Assembly (NCBI GenBank): GCA_037367405.1
Contig: JAZKJV010003279.1
Span: forward strand, 229,159-293,158
Direction of reading: 5' to 3'
Length of the DNA stretch: 64,000 nt
Source of the DNA: Ottelia alismoides
Taxonomy: Eukaryota > Streptophyta > Magnoliopsida > Alismatales > Hydrocharitaceae
Below are positions 34,911 through 47,608 of the stretch, piece by piece; within the stretch, counting starts at the first letter, position 1; each line of letters begins with the position of its first letter. The notes under the pieces are model-generated. The model saw nothing but the letters and a program-made list of their open reading frames with translations, searched no databases and was not told the origin of the DNA. Made by a program: the position numbers and the translations under genes.

Positions 34911-37900
34911 TGATGACACGCCTGGCAACTTGGGTTAAGTATGTAAAAGACAATGGTCGTTGTGACCCAAATCACCAAGCACAGTCAACGGAAAAATATT
35001 TTTAAACCACTCCAAAGAAATATGAATCAATGAAAATGATGTAAGCGGTTTCTCTATTCTTTTTACCTTGTATAGCGACTAGGGTCGAACACAAGGAGCA
35101 CGATTTAAAAACTCAGTAGTCAAATTTCTAAAATGCAATTTTTAGTGGTTTTTGAATTTTTTAAATTTTTATTAATTTTTCAAAATATGCAGAAAGAATA
35201 AAACACACACACCACACTCTTTTGTATTTTTCAAACTAGTAAAAAATATTCAAAAAATTAATGAGAAAATGTTTTTATGTTTTATATGTTTTAAAATATT
35301 TTTGGTAATTTTTTCAAATTTTTCTTATGTTTTTGTGATTTTATAAAAATCAAACACTAAAAAAGGTAGAGAACTGTGAACAACCAAGAATATTTTGCAA
35401 CTTAAAAAAACTTTAATTACCTAATACTCCTGGAAATTATTTTTACGTTAAACTACAATTAAATATCTACAAACATAGACCAAGATAATATTTTTTTGAA
35501 TTTTTTACAAGTTGCTACAAATTTTTTAAGATTTTTTATTTTTCACATTTTTTGCTTTTTATAAAGAGTTAATGCACAAAATTTGGACAGAAATTAAAAG
35601 ACATCTAAATACACCTACACTATTTTTTTTTGAAATTTTTAAGCAATTTTGGAATTTTTATGATTTTTTTAATTCCAGACAGACAAAAAGTCACTGTTTT
35701 TTAATTTTAAAAAAGATCAAATGATGACAAAATGTGATGGAAATTTTATATAGTGGTCAAAAACATAACAGGAGCATATACAAATTTTTGTGGAATTTTT
35801 AAAACATGAGAAGCATTTATTTCAATGATAAAAGTTGTGCAATGTAAGTCTGGAAATATAGGACAGAAATGCAATTAAGTTCAAGCTCTTGCATCAAAAT
35901 ATAATAATAAATACTCTACAGATAAGATTTGCAATTTACCCAGTGAATGCATGTGACACACGTGACTTGCTTTGGCAGGCGGGGATGCCTTTGTCAATAT
36001 GAAAATTCCCAGGGGCATCTTTGTAATTTTTCCAAAAAAATAACCCCTAGGGTTTCTTGGCCCTTCGTCTTGTTCTTTAACACTAACAGGGGATGGGACG
36101 CCACCCATGTCAAAAGGGATGGGAGTGACTCGGCGCCACCGCCGCACGGGAGCTGGACGTTGCACGACGTTGCGTGCGGGTAAACGACGGTTGGAGTGGT
36201 GAGACGCTGCAGAAGGGGAAGGAGCCAACTCGGAATAGGCCTGCACGGTGGGAGAGATGGCGATCGCGATGTGGGCAAGCTTCGGGCGGCACCGCGGTTA
36301 GCGCCGCGGCCTACAGCTCGCGCGGAGCGCCGTCAGGAGGGCGCGACGAAGTGCGGGCGGCTGGGGATGGCGACCCGGTCGCAGGATATTTTTTTGATTT
36401 TGTAAAACAGAACTATAATAGCCAAAAAAATGTTGTTTTTTTCTTTTTTTTTCTTTTTGTAAACAGGAAATGTAAACAACAAAATAATTTTTTAAAATTT
36501 TTTTATTTTATTTTGACCTGCAAAACAAAGATTAGAGACAAAAACAAATATATTTTTTATGGTATCCTTCAAAAAGAAATGTTAGCAAACAAGATACATT
36601 CTTTTTTTATTTAATTTATTTATAAACAATTGGGAGTTGGCGAATGGGTCGGATCTTGCTGATATCGAAGATAGATCCGTGGCTACGGTCACCGTGCGTG
36701 ACCGGAGGTGGAAGATTGCGTGAGATAGAAAGGAACGTGGAGAGATCGAGATGAGATGATAAATTTGGTGTCAGAGGCGGATCAAAATGTGATGATTTTT
36801 TTTGTGATTTTAAGATCTAAAAATTAATCATGTCTAAGAAGAAAATAAGCCTACGATTTATCTATGAAAAATGATGAGAATTAAAATTGGATCTCACCTC
36901 GGGGTTCGGAAATGTCGTGATGGTCTCGACGAGGACCGACACGCTGTCACATGATGACTCAGAGGTTGGTCACCCTTCTTCAACAAAATGACTCTCGGAG
37001 ATTGGGCTCCTCTCCACCAAAGATTAATCAAGAGGAAATGAGGGAGGAGGAGCCCATTAAAATGAGGAAGAAAACAAAAAAGGAAAATATATACAAATGG
37101 GGAAGGTTTTTATTGGTAAAATTAGAAATTAAATTAATTAATTAATTACGAAATTCAGAATTAAATAAATTAAATAAATTAAAGAATTTATGGAAATCAA
37201 TTAACCACCTTAATGGTGGCCACTAAAGGTAAGAAATCAAATATTATATACATGGTAGGTTATAAAATCAAATAATGAGTTAAATAATTAAATCTAAATA
37301 CAGTTTTTATAATTAACTTAAATTAAATAATTAATGTGAGATATTTTATTTTTTGGTGATTTTTAGCCTGCCTGGGGCAAATAGCCAGGGCAAAGTTGAT
37401 GGAAGCTATTGGCTAGCTATGGAGGGCAGGACAACGAACTCGACTGACTGGAGAGGTCTTTATCAGAACATTTTTGCTTCCGCAATAATCTTTCTGTGGA
37501 CGTCTAGAAACCTCTTGCATACGTCATCCTTCCGGTCGAATGCGTCTTCTTGCTCCAGCATGAGACCTCGATCTATTATGACCAGCACGGTTGTTCTTAT
37601 TTCATTTTCTTCTTCTAAGCCTACACCCTTCTCAAAAAATCCATCCCTCTCGACATCGAGATAAGAAAAGCAGGAGCGGGCAACTTCCTGATAGTTTGAG
37701 CCCCTCTCCCTAAGGAGCTGCATCGGGGAGAGGGCAGAGAGTTGTGGGGCGCTCGTCGTCTTGATCATCAATGATCCAGTTAATCATCCCACTCCACTCG
37801 ATAATTGTGGGGAAAGCTAGGACATTCAGTTGGTTGTCAGTGAGGACGGCGTGGGAACTGATCTATGAGATTCTCGGGCTGCGCCATTATAGGGAGCCCG

Positions 37901-39600
37901 TAGAAGTAAGATGAGTAGACGGACGGAGTTGTATGAGTGTAGGCTGGAATGCATAAAAGCAGATCCTAACGGCTCTAAGAGGAACGTAGATGTAGGCAGA
38001 TTTCTTCTCGTCTTCATTTTCCATTCTGACTGTATTGCCTAATTGATGTCCGCGGATCCGGCCGGGGCTATTTGATCTAAACCCACATTTGCATCTTCTA
38101 TATTGGGTTCTTGCCCTATTATATATTTCTCGTAGCTTCATTTACTCGTGAGATAGGGACCCTCTAATGATGCACCTCAACTCTCTTATGAATCATCGAG
38201 AGGGACTCGTTTCCAGGATGAGAGTCAGATGATCCTTATCTATGTGATTTTGACCTGACTTTTGCTCGTTCATTTGAAAGCCGCATTCCTCCGCGTATTA
38301 ATCGACGTCTTTGACCTTCCCCGCATCACGGGCATCAAGCAGACAAGGCAGCGAACCCTGGTTCGAGTCGTATCGTGCCAAATATATAGTGGATTGACCC
38401 ACAATACAGAACCCATAGATGTAACCACAATACAAAAATCGACAATTGAAGCAAGTTCCAGAGATGACATAATAGCCCCCTTAGGTGAAAGAAGAGTTCG
38501 CAGTCAAAGAAGAAGCTTTGTGTTCTAGTGGTTTGAACTTGGTCTTCAGTTGACGTAGCTTATTGAGTAGCATTTCTTGTTTCGTCGTGTCTGTCTGCTG
38601 GGCTAGGGCATCTAATCGGAGAACCACATCCCAAACAATACTCAGCGAAATAGAGAATTAGTGTTTGCACTCATCACTTCATAGGTAGGGTAGAAGGGAA
38701 GAAGACCTGAACCGCGATAGCTCGAATTCAGCCATTTTCCATCTGGAATCCCAAGTACCATGCGCACAACCAACCACAGCTCTCTATTGTTCTTAAAAAC
38801 TCGTACAAGAAGGAAATAATTTTTATATCCTTTTTTTATTTTTTTAAATTTTTTATTTATATTTTTCTTAATGAAAATAATTTTTAAATTATATACATTA
38901 TATAAAAATAAATCTGAATAAAATATATACAATAAATAATGGTGAAACTGCACTAAAAACCCCAGAAATTCGACTTTTTAACTGTAACTCCAAAAATTAT
39001 GAACCACAACCATTTGAAAGATAATTTAATTTAGAGTATAATGGAAGTGAGTTTGGTTCACTTTGAGTTCGTATGGAGCCAGAATTGGTGTTTCAATTAT
39101 CACTTTACGGCTTTTTCTGAGTGTAATTATTTACAATATGTACATTATGTTATTTTGCAACTATTTTTATTATTTACAACACATTTTTATTTACAACTTT
39201 TGTTTTCAAAAATAATTAATTTGAAGTCAATTTATGTACAAATAAAATAGTACAAGTTTTATACAAATATACAGGAAAAATATTTAGAAAATATTTTTTG
39301 GATTTTCGAATTGCAGACCCTATCTCCCCCTACTTTATTCCTGGTCGACCAGGTCAAGTCTTGACCTTCTCTCGGGTTCGGGTCAGTCTGCAGTTATTGC
39401 ATAAATACATCCTTTATTTTTCTTTCCTTTTTCTTTTCTTCTTTATTCTTTATATTTATGTACAAAAAGTGTTAAAAATGCATATTTAACAAATGTATGC
39501 AAAATGCTAAAATTATGGAATTAGTGGGTATTTACAGGTGTTTGACTAAGGAAATGAGGCTAAAATAAAAGAATAAAGGTGATGAATCGTGGATTCATCA
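34911..39600 (-). mobile_element. 5' LTR of element F, 4.7 kb, with an anomalous central part
   Basis: The LTR start palindrome TGATGAAT-CGTGG-ATTCATCA lies at 39580-39600 and the LTR end TGATGACACG at 34911 beside a PBS. The flanks (34911-36390 and about 38960-39600) look like the other LTRs. At 4.7 kb it is about 1 kb longer than the LTRs of A and B, and the central 36390-38800 does not align by eye with any of them, so it probably holds an insertion. The 3' LTR is not in the window. Confidence 0.75.
36390..38800. other. Unidentified insert or diverged core in the F LTR
   Basis: Alternating AT- and GC-rich blocks unlike the other LTR cores. The minus strand of 37360-38800 has coding-like patches in different frames: 38953-38642 (RELWLVVRMVLGIPDG), then about 38640-38490 (LRLDALAQQTDTTKQEMLLN, coiled-coil-like), 38141-37887 and 37771-37463 (ending DVHRKIIAEAKMF). 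I recognise no family. 37100-37340 is very AT-rich with TTAA repeats (37131-37147). Possibly a captured gene fragment or a different transposon; I see no clear terminal repeats. Confidence 0.4.
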
Positions 39601-39777
39601 AGTATGAATGGGTATCGCGCGTTCTTGTGGCGACACATAGCAAGTGATGTTCCAGGAGTCGCTCATCTGCACATGCTTGGGTATTTTACGTTGTAACCCT
39701 TGCGTGATTTTGTATTTATTATTTAAGCTATAAACATTCCTTTGCAGTTCTTTATTTTTGTAATATTTGTAGGCTAG
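39601..39777. other. 177-bp spacer between LTRs of F and A
   Basis: Lies between the start of the F LTR and the start of the A LTR in opposite orientation. I see no similarity to other parts. The bases just before A (GCTAG, 39773-39777) would be its left target duplication; the right copy is outside the window. Possibly ancestral host DNA. Confidence 0.45.
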
Positions 39778-42700
39778 TGATGAATACTCATTCATCACTC
39801 TTTATTCTTATATTTTAGCTACAAAAACCTTTGCAAATGCATGTAGATGTTTGTAAATACAAATAATTACCAAAAGCATGCATGGTGTAAAAACTAATAA
39901 TTAGCATGTTTTTGTGCAAAAATAAAATAATAAAGATTAAAAAGAAAAAGAGGGAAATGTTTAGAATAAATATTGAGCAACCTAATCCCAAGGGAGGGCT
40001 CAACATGGGCCTGACCGCATAAAAGCCAAAGTAGAGAGAGATAGGGAGCTCATGTGTGTAAATATACATGTAAATAGAATTAAAATATTTTCCTCCAAAA
40101 ATAGAATAAAATGGGCTTGTATATATTTGTATATATTTGTAAATACAAAATCAAAACAAAAATTGGAAAATAAAAAAAAATAAAAATACTCTTCCTTGTA
40201 CATAGTCACCTTATAATATACCCACACTTATATCTATTTAGCCTTGTAAATAAATAAATTAATTTTCATAAAAATTGTATGTACTCCTTACTTTATGGTG
40301 TAAATAAATAAAATAAAAACCAAAAAAACAAAAATAAAATAAAAAGAACAAAATTAAAAATAAAAAAGAGCATTGAATATACCATGTATACATTTGTATA
40401 TATCTATTTATTTAACCCTTGTATATAAATAATAAAAAATAGAATAAAAAACCTTTTTATTATTATTTTATGCTATAAATAAATAAAATATAAAATGGGG
40501 ATAAAAATGTACAAAAATATTTAATTAAAAATCAAAAATTAAAAATCTATATTGTGTAAAAACCTATGTATAGTACTATAGTGTAAATACCTTATTTTTA
40601 TTTTGAAAAATTAATTAAAAATCACCAAAAAATAGAAAAAATTAAAACAAACATTTTTTCATGTTTTAGGTTTTTAGTAATTCGACCATTTTCTATTTTA
40701 AATTGAATTTCTAAATCATTTACATGTGGCTTGTCCTCGTTGGTCCATGGGGACGTTGACCCTCCGGTCAACTCCCCCCCAGGACCACCGAGCCCCGGAT
40801 CCGAGCCCACGACCCGACTTCTCAAAATTTTCCCGACTCGATCCGACGCTCATACCCGCAAACCTCAGGCTCGTCTTCTCTCTGTGCATCCGAGACCCTC
40901 GCCCCCATATCCGCGTGGGGATCCGCGCTTCGCGGAACCCTGCCCGATCCATTCTTCTCGGACCTGCACTCGCATATAAGCCGAGCTCCGCCTCCCATTT
41001 CTGCATCTTTGGCTCATCCATTCTCCACCCAAGGACCTCCATCGTCTCAGCGAGAGTGACAGCTCACCCCAGGTGGTGTTGCAGCGAGGAGGAAGCAAGG
41101 AGACCATCGATCCGGCGACATTACGCCGCCGTGCGCCGCCTGGAGATGACGCTCGAGCCTTGGACACCGACGGTCCTCGAGGCAAGGACCTGGAGCAAGC
41201 CCTGCTCCTCCACAGTCGATTGCGCCCATTAGGTAGACCTCTCTCCTTTCCTAGTTCTCTAAATTTTAGTTTCGCCCAATTTCCGTCGTTGTCGTTCATC
41301 CCCGATTCCGACCATCGTACCCATCCATTCAATCATCGGAGTCGCTGACCACCTTCGCCTCTCCTCCGCGCACGTTCTCCACCCACTCATCCAACCCAGC
41401 TCGCACAGGAGCTGGGATTGGGGTTCCTCCGTCGTCGCATCGCTGTAACCCCTACGCCCCGCCGCACCGACCACCTTCACCCCCGCTTACAGGGTCGAGG
41501 CAACATGCCCTCGACCCGCGAGTGCGTTGATGTGCTTTTCAGGTCCGTTCGAGCCCATCTGAGGGTCTCGACCATTTGGAGCAGCCGCTCCTCCTCTGCC
41601 AGTGCCGCTGGAGCTCTCCAGAACTCCTCGCCACCATCGGAGGGTGCCATTAGATGTGGAAGGCCCCCACGCATCTTCTCCGATCATCAGTGGCCTCCAA
41701 GGAGGTCTCCAGCGCCAGCACGAGCCCGGCGAACCTCGCCGGAGCCCAGTTCTTCGAGGACCCTCCGTAGCCGTCTGATCCAGCCCCAGCTCCAGGTCTT
41801 CATCGAGCCGTTCGTTCGTGGAGTAGCAGTGACCGTCAGATCCTTGGAGGGTTGATCGCGACCGTCGATTCAGCGAGACCCACGTCGCACTCCAGCCGCC
41901 TGATCGTCCACGTGGAAGCGTCTCAGCCGCTCGAATTAATAAAGGGTATTTTGCTTCTTAGGCCCTTAGTTTCTTAGTTGTTCTGCTGTAGTCCTATAAA
42001 TATTTTAGATATTTTAGTTGCATTTGGTAATTTGCATAGTGGACCCTGTAGTGTTTGGTAATTGCTTTTATACCCCTGTTTGTAATGGGACACGTGCTTC
42101 GACACGTGATTGTTGGGTTAATTGCATGTATGGCCTTGCTGTTCTAGGGTGTTCTTGAATGCATTTATACTTTTGTTATTTGCATAAATACCCCTGTGAA
42201 TGGTTTTAATGTGCATGTGCGCTATTTAGTGGGTATTTTACACTGAGGCCCCTGGACTTTTAGTACTTGTTACTAAATAGTCCAGGAATCTTAGTTTCCT
42301 TGCAAATAGGTCCCTGAGTGCCTAGGTCACGCGCCTCACGTGTGTTTTCTTGGAGAAATTGCGTACAGGTCACTATGCACTGTACCCTTCTTTTTATTTT
42401 TAATAAAATAGCAAATTAACTCCAAATTTAATGAAAATTGGATACATGGCTCCTGCTATGGTGTAAAATTTTCTTTAAATTTTGGAGACATTTTTTGCTT
42501 CACTTGATATTTTTAAAAATTCGAAAACAAGCATTTTTGTTACTGTCTAACTTCTAAATTCACAAAAAAATATTAAAACACCTCTAAAAATTACAAAAAA
42601 ATTATACAATAGTTGTATTACCTCGTTTGATTTTCTGACCAATTTTGGTCATTTTTAGATATACAAAACCTATAAAAATTGGAGAACACTAAAAACCCTA

Positions 42701-43351
42701 TAAAAATTCTAATAATTAATTGAAAAACCCAAAAATAATAATTTTGGTGTCTAAATTTTCTTTGTAGTTTCTACTATACAGGAAAATTACCTTCAGGTGT
42801 AGATAGGGCCATTTTGTATTTTAAATAGTCCCTGGACACCTGACTGGACAATAACTCTCTTTTCTTGCCTTGTTTGATTTTTAGAAAATTCAATAAAAAT
42901 CCGAAAATTACCAAAAATTAACCAAAAACATTAAAAAATATAAAAAAACATAAAATTATTTTTATTTGAATTTTTGGGTGATTTTTGAGTGCCTTAATAA
43001 TTAGTTGTATTGGCTTGTTTTTATTGTTTTCTTTATTTTCTTTATTAACTAAAAATCCAAAAAAAATATAAAAAAGATTAAAAATCCACAAAAAATACCT
43101 TTCTTTTATTTTATTTCTTTTTAGATTACTTCGTAGGCTGAAAGACCATCACGTGCTCCCTGAGTCCGACCCTGGTCGCTATACCAGGCTAATCCAATAG
43201 TCAGGACCGCTATCGTGTTTATTTATTTTTATCTGATTTTGGTGGTTTGCACTTAATTTTCTTGATTGACCGCTTGACTCTTGAGCGACTGAAATCGCAA
43301 CGACCTTAGTTCTTCTTCTTTACCTTAGATGCTCGGGTTTTTCGATCATCA
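39778..43351 (+). repeat. 5' LTR of element A (3,574 bp)
   Basis: Starts TGATGAATACTCATTCATCA, ends GATCATCA. AT-rich U3 to about 40730, GC-rich core 40730-41930 with the putative promoter, AT-rich U5 side. It aligns with the B LTRs throughout. The several overlapping ORFs in 40716-41855 are GC-rich noise and are not conserved between LTRs. Confidence 0.93.
40973..40980 (+). promoter_or_regulatory. Putative TATA box of the A LTR
   Basis: CATATAAG, about 25-30 bp before GCATCTTTGG (41003-41012). B has CTTATAG at the aligned place followed by GCATCTTTGA, so spacing and start-site region are conserved between the elements. Confidence 0.6.
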
Positions 43352-43354
43352 GAA

Positions 43355-43372
43355 TGGCGCCGTTGTCGGGGA
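43355..43372 (+). other. Primer-binding site of element A
   Basis: TGGCGCCGTTGTCGGGGA, one mismatch (C to T) from the tRNA-Asp complement, 3 nt after the LTR end. Confidence 0.93.
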
Positions 43373-44819
43373 GCACGGCTTAGTAGTCGTTTATTTTTCA
43401 TTTTCTTTTTCTTTCATTTTCCTTTTCGCGGCTTTTTATTTTTCATTTATTTTTGTTTTATTTTCTTTTTTCTTTTCTTTTCTTTTATTTTTATTTTTGC
43501 TTGTTTATTTTATTTCTATTTTTGCACATATACCCTGTTTCATTTCATTTATTTTTCCTGCACTTATTTGATTATCTTATTTTGGTCTGTGACACTTGTC
43601 TTCTTTCTTGCGAGGGCCCGAGGACCGAGGCGGCGACTTTCGAGAAGCTGGCGCAACTGCGGGATTTGGAGGCATCTCCCTTCTGCACGGAGCCACATGA
43701 GAGAGCGAGAGAGTAGCAGAGTGGGAGAGGCTTAGAGTAGATTTTATTTTTGTCATTTGAATTGTTGTAATAATACAGGGACAACATCAGGACTTGGACA
43801 GTTTCTAGGGTCTGTTTCGCCGAGCACCGGTGTGCTCGGGGGACCCTTAGCTTTTTCGCGGCTTTTTCGCGTTTTTTTGTTTTTCACTGCCTTTTATGGT
43901 TTTACGTGGTTTTTCTCGAGCCCCTAGCCGTAGGATTTTCTGCTTGATTGTGCCGTACTGAGTAGGATCCAAACGCCTAATAGACTGCTTGTGCCTATAG
44001 TTCGTTAATTAGACCTACTAATAAAATGTTAATAAAAATAGCTGAATCATTTCCTTCAAGCCTACGTGCCGCAGCCTGCCCTGCCAAACGCTGCTCCTGA
44101 ACCCGATTTGTCGGGAGGAGGAGGGGTAGACCGAGACCGGACTCTCTGGATCGAAGGTTTGTGACCAGCTAGATGGTTCTTTCGAGTAGAAGTTGCCTGC
44201 TTAGGACTCAGCTTTTCCCGCTGCACCATATAGGTAGTTTACTTTTCTGTCTTTCAATTCTGCGCAGATCATATTGCATGTAGAGTGCTGGAGTCAGGTA
44301 CGCCTTTCTTACTTTGCATGCATCATTGATTTTATCACGCATCGGCTTTTTCGTCTTCTCCCTCTGTTTTTGACTTAATAACCAGGAGAACCGAAAAATT
44401 CGTTAGGCCTCTTTGTTTTAATTGAAAAAGACCTAAAAAGAAAAACCATAAAATTGGGACTGCTAAAACTATTGATCACTAAAAGACACTTGATTTAAAA
44501 ACTTGTCTTGGGGAGAGCAACCCCCTCATTGCTTGGTTTGATTGCGTGGGAGAGTGACCCGAACACTAGGTAGAGCCCTCCGGTACTCTTCTCGACTGAT
44601 TACCGACTCTTCTATGCGGGACAGTCGGTTGGGAAAGTATCGGGTATCCCAACAGGTCACATAATCGCTCTGATATTTTTATTGTTCACCAAAATAAAAT
44701 TTGACAAGATAATTTGACCGAGCCTTTACGGTCATCAGCTCGCGTTGCGTTTGTGAACTTGGGGTTTGTTTGTGATCATAGTTTCTCCAGATCTCATCCG
44801 CCTTACTCGCCACATCAAG
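43373..44819 (+). other. Leader of element A with putative intron
   Basis: About 1.45 kb non-coding. T-rich block (43385-43570), leader hairpin (43820-43839), conserved block ending in GGAGTCAG|GTACGC (44298 as intron start), and TTTCTCCAG ending at 44790 just before gag. Conserved with B, C and F. Small ORFs in the T-rich block are noise. Confidence 0.65.
43820..43839 (+). promoter_or_regulatory. Conserved leader hairpin (element A)
   Basis: CCGAGCAC-CGGT-GTGCTCGG, perfect 8-bp stem, 4-nt loop, identical in B. The flank TGTTTCG on the left and GGGGACC on the right are shared by all copies. It lies 448 nt after the PBS. Confidence 0.75.
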
Positions 44820-47608
44820 ATGATGGGCAGACGATCTCTTAGGCAGCCTCTGGCTGCACCGCTTTCGGGCGCGTCTACTCGTTCATCTAGGTTGGTTCGC
44901 GAGAGCCGAGACCCGCTCTCCAAACCCGAGTATGATTCCACCCTGTTCCCCCTCGACCCCCTTTCTTTCGGTTCCGAGAGACCAGTGCCAGAGGAGAGAT
45001 TAGCAGATTTATCGGCACCTGAGTTTGGATCATTTGATTTTGCAAAGACCATGGCCGGCAGTTCTGATCAGCGCTCTAGAGGTCCACAGCCCGAGCATTT
45101 TGTTCTGGACCAGGGTGTGATCAACTCCACCCTGATCGCCTCCCTCGAGACCGTGTAGCAGCAGTTGAGGGATCAGGGAGCGTTTATGTTAGATATGAGG
45201 AGAGAGATGGAGCAGATGAGAGCAGAGCGAGAGCAGCGTAGAGATGGGCCGAGAATCCCAGATGATGCAGCAGCTTCAGCCGCAGCAGCCGCCGCCGCGG
45301 CAGGAGCAGGAGACCCACCAAGACCGATGCGGGAGTTGCACAACCCCGGATCGACACTGATGCATCACTGGGTTGTTTTACCAGCCATCGTGGGGGACTT
45401 CACGTTCCCCCCGAACACCTTGCAGCTTCTCCCCCGCTTCCACGGGCTCGCCACCGAGGAGCCCCATCTCCACCTCCAGGAGTTTCTCATGATTTGCAGT
45501 ACTGTCCACGATCGTCTTGTGGACCAGGATACCATCAGGATGATTGCCTTCCCCTTCTCATTGGCAGACAGAGCAGCCACCTGGCTGAAACATCTGGGGA
45601 AGTTCGTCTACACTTGGGAGCAGCTCCGCACCGAGTACTTGCATAAGTACTATCCACTCGGGCGGACCAATGCCGCGAGAGCCCTGATCAGCAACTTCTC
45701 CATGCTCCCCAATGAGCAGTTCCATGAGGCATGGGAGAGGTTCAGAGAGCTGACTGACAGATGCCCGCACCACGACATTTCCAAGCCGAACCTCGTGCAT
45801 AGATTTTTCAGCGGGCTGACACCAGAGCTTCAGGGCTTGGTGAACACTTCTTGTGGCGGGTCTTACTTCGCTAAGGATCACGACCAGGTCTGGGCCAACT
45901 ACGAGGAGATGGCCGAGAACTACATGGTGATGTCCCAGACCCGGTTATATACTCAGGGCAGACCCCAGCAGCCATAGACCGTGCAGTACCAGAGGATAGC
46001 ACGTGTCGATGCCGGTCCTTCCAGTTTGTCCGCAGTAGCAGCAGCACAGGCAGAGTCATCAGCCGCGGACATGGGGATCATCAGTGAGAAGCTAGACCAG
46101 ATGGAGTTGATAGAGAAGAAGCAGTGTCAGGGCATCACTCAGATGGAGCAGATGGCATAGACTCTGAGCGACATGAAGACTCAGCTCATGTGCCTCCAGA
46201 AGGCACAGACAGCTTCCCAGCCCCGTCTTCAGTCGCGAGGTAATCACGGCAGCAGCAGCAGCTCGTCCCAGCGCTCCAGCTCTCACCAGCAGCCTAGACA
46301 GGTTCACCTTGTACAGGCAGAGTCGTACCAGTAGCCGCAGCCCACCTACTAGTCATCACCATCTCCAGACTTGCAGATGGTGGTATACCAGCCGGATTAG
46401 CCTCTGGCAGTGCTCCCGCCACCCCAGTACGATGCAGAGCCATTGATGGATGTCAACGGTATTTGGTATGACCGCCCTCAGCCCGGTATCCGACGAGACC
46501 ATCCCGGATTCGGTTGGGGGACCGAAGGTACCCAGCCCCAGCAGCATCCGTCAGGACAGGGTGGCCAGTACGGCTATAAGAGGGATCACCAGCCGCAGCA
46601 GCAGCAGCCCCCAGTGTACCCACCACAGCAGCAGCAGCAGTCGTTGTATGGTTCTCGTCCCTATCAGCAGGGACAGTCTTGGAGGCGAGATCAGCCTCAC
46701 CAGCAGCAGCAGCATCACACATACCCCTCTCAGCCACAACACCAGTTCCAGCAGCCTCACTACCAGAGAGGCTACCCGTTGGGCTCCCACGAGAGCCCCG
46801 CCTTGGATGACATAGCCCGCCTTCTCACAGATCAGCAGGCTACTTTTCGACGGGAGATGAACGAGTTCCGCCAGGAGATGCGAGACATTGTGAGAGGGAA
46901 GGCCGCCATCCCTGCCCAGATTGAGCCGAACCCCAACAGCCTGAAGAGGAAATCTGAGCAGGTAGCTTGTACTGAGTATACCACTCCTAGTGATGCATTT
47001 GGTGATATGACTGGATATCTTTTAGATACTGATTTTGTCACACTTAGGAGCGGTAGGATGCCAGCAGGCGGCGCCTCGTCTGAGCTACATCATGAGGATC
47101 CACCCAGAGCGCCCGACGAGGAAGAGGAGAGCGGTACTGAGGCCGCTCGAGATGATGACGGTGGTACTGATGCCAACAAGGATGCTGATTCCAGCGGCAG
47201 TGCCGAGGCCGCCAATTCACCAGTTGGAGGAGGTGGTACTGAGGCCACCCCTGATGCCGAGCCAGAGCGCGGTACTGAGGCCGCGAGTCTTCCAGTCAAT
47301 CCAACCGATGGTGGTACTGAGGCCACCCCTGATGCCGAGCCAGAGCGCGGTACTGAGGCCACAAGTCTTCCAGTCGATCCAGCCGATGGTGGTGCCGAGG
47401 CCACCCATGCTTTTGTTGAGAGACCTGTTGTTTTTCCTACTTTGATGTATCTCGGAACTCTGTCGTGAATAAAGGAAAAGGTTTGGTTTTTTCTGGTCCC
47501 ACTGTGGTGCGTGATGTATTTACGGATCCGACCGCCGAGCCGTCTAGACCTTTTCCTAGTCCTTCATCTGAGAAAGACCCCGTAATCCCCTTCCCTAGAG
47601 CCCTTTAG
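44820..47608 (+). pseudogene. Athila-type Gag polyprotein of element A (decayed)
   Basis: Starts MMGRRSLRQPL. Gag domain at 45330-45960: MRELHNPGSTL, LLPRFHGLATEEPHLHLQEF, FPFSLADRAATWLKHLGKF, KYYPLGRTNAARALI, ISKPNLVHRFFSGL and NTSCGGSYF. Then a Gln-rich part (46560-46760), a basic stretch ending LKRKSEQ (46950), an acidic Glu/Thr/Ala-rich linker with a 78-bp tandem repeat, and a Lys-rich end (47609 on). In one frame there are TAG stops at 45156, 45975, 46158, 46332, 46350 and 46398, each where CAG (Gln) fits the context. A frameshift lies near 47440. No CCHC knuckle is visible. It would form the particle shell. Confidence 0.9.
47232..47387 (+). repeat. 78-bp tandem duplication in gag linker
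   Basis: Two nearly identical 78-bp units (47232-47309, 47310-47387) coding 26-residue repeats around GGTEATPDAEPERGTEA, with a partial third start after 47388. The frame is kept. The C copy has only a diverged single unit. Confidence 0.9.

Noticed and set aside
37460..38640. Possible mitochondrial or plastid DNA insertion
   Set aside because: The protein-like patches do not match any organellar gene I can recall with confidence, so no such claim is made.
40716..41855. Pro/Arg/Ser-rich ORFs in the GC-rich core of the A LTR (and 51557-52921, 61307-62425 in B)
   Set aside because: Not conserved in frame between the LTRs of A and B; overlapping ORFs on both strands; explained by GC-rich LTR composition.
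43385..43716. Phe-rich ORFs after the A primer-binding site (also 54201-54638 in B) as membrane proteins
   Set aside because: Produced by T-rich leader sequence; no frame conservation between A, B and C.
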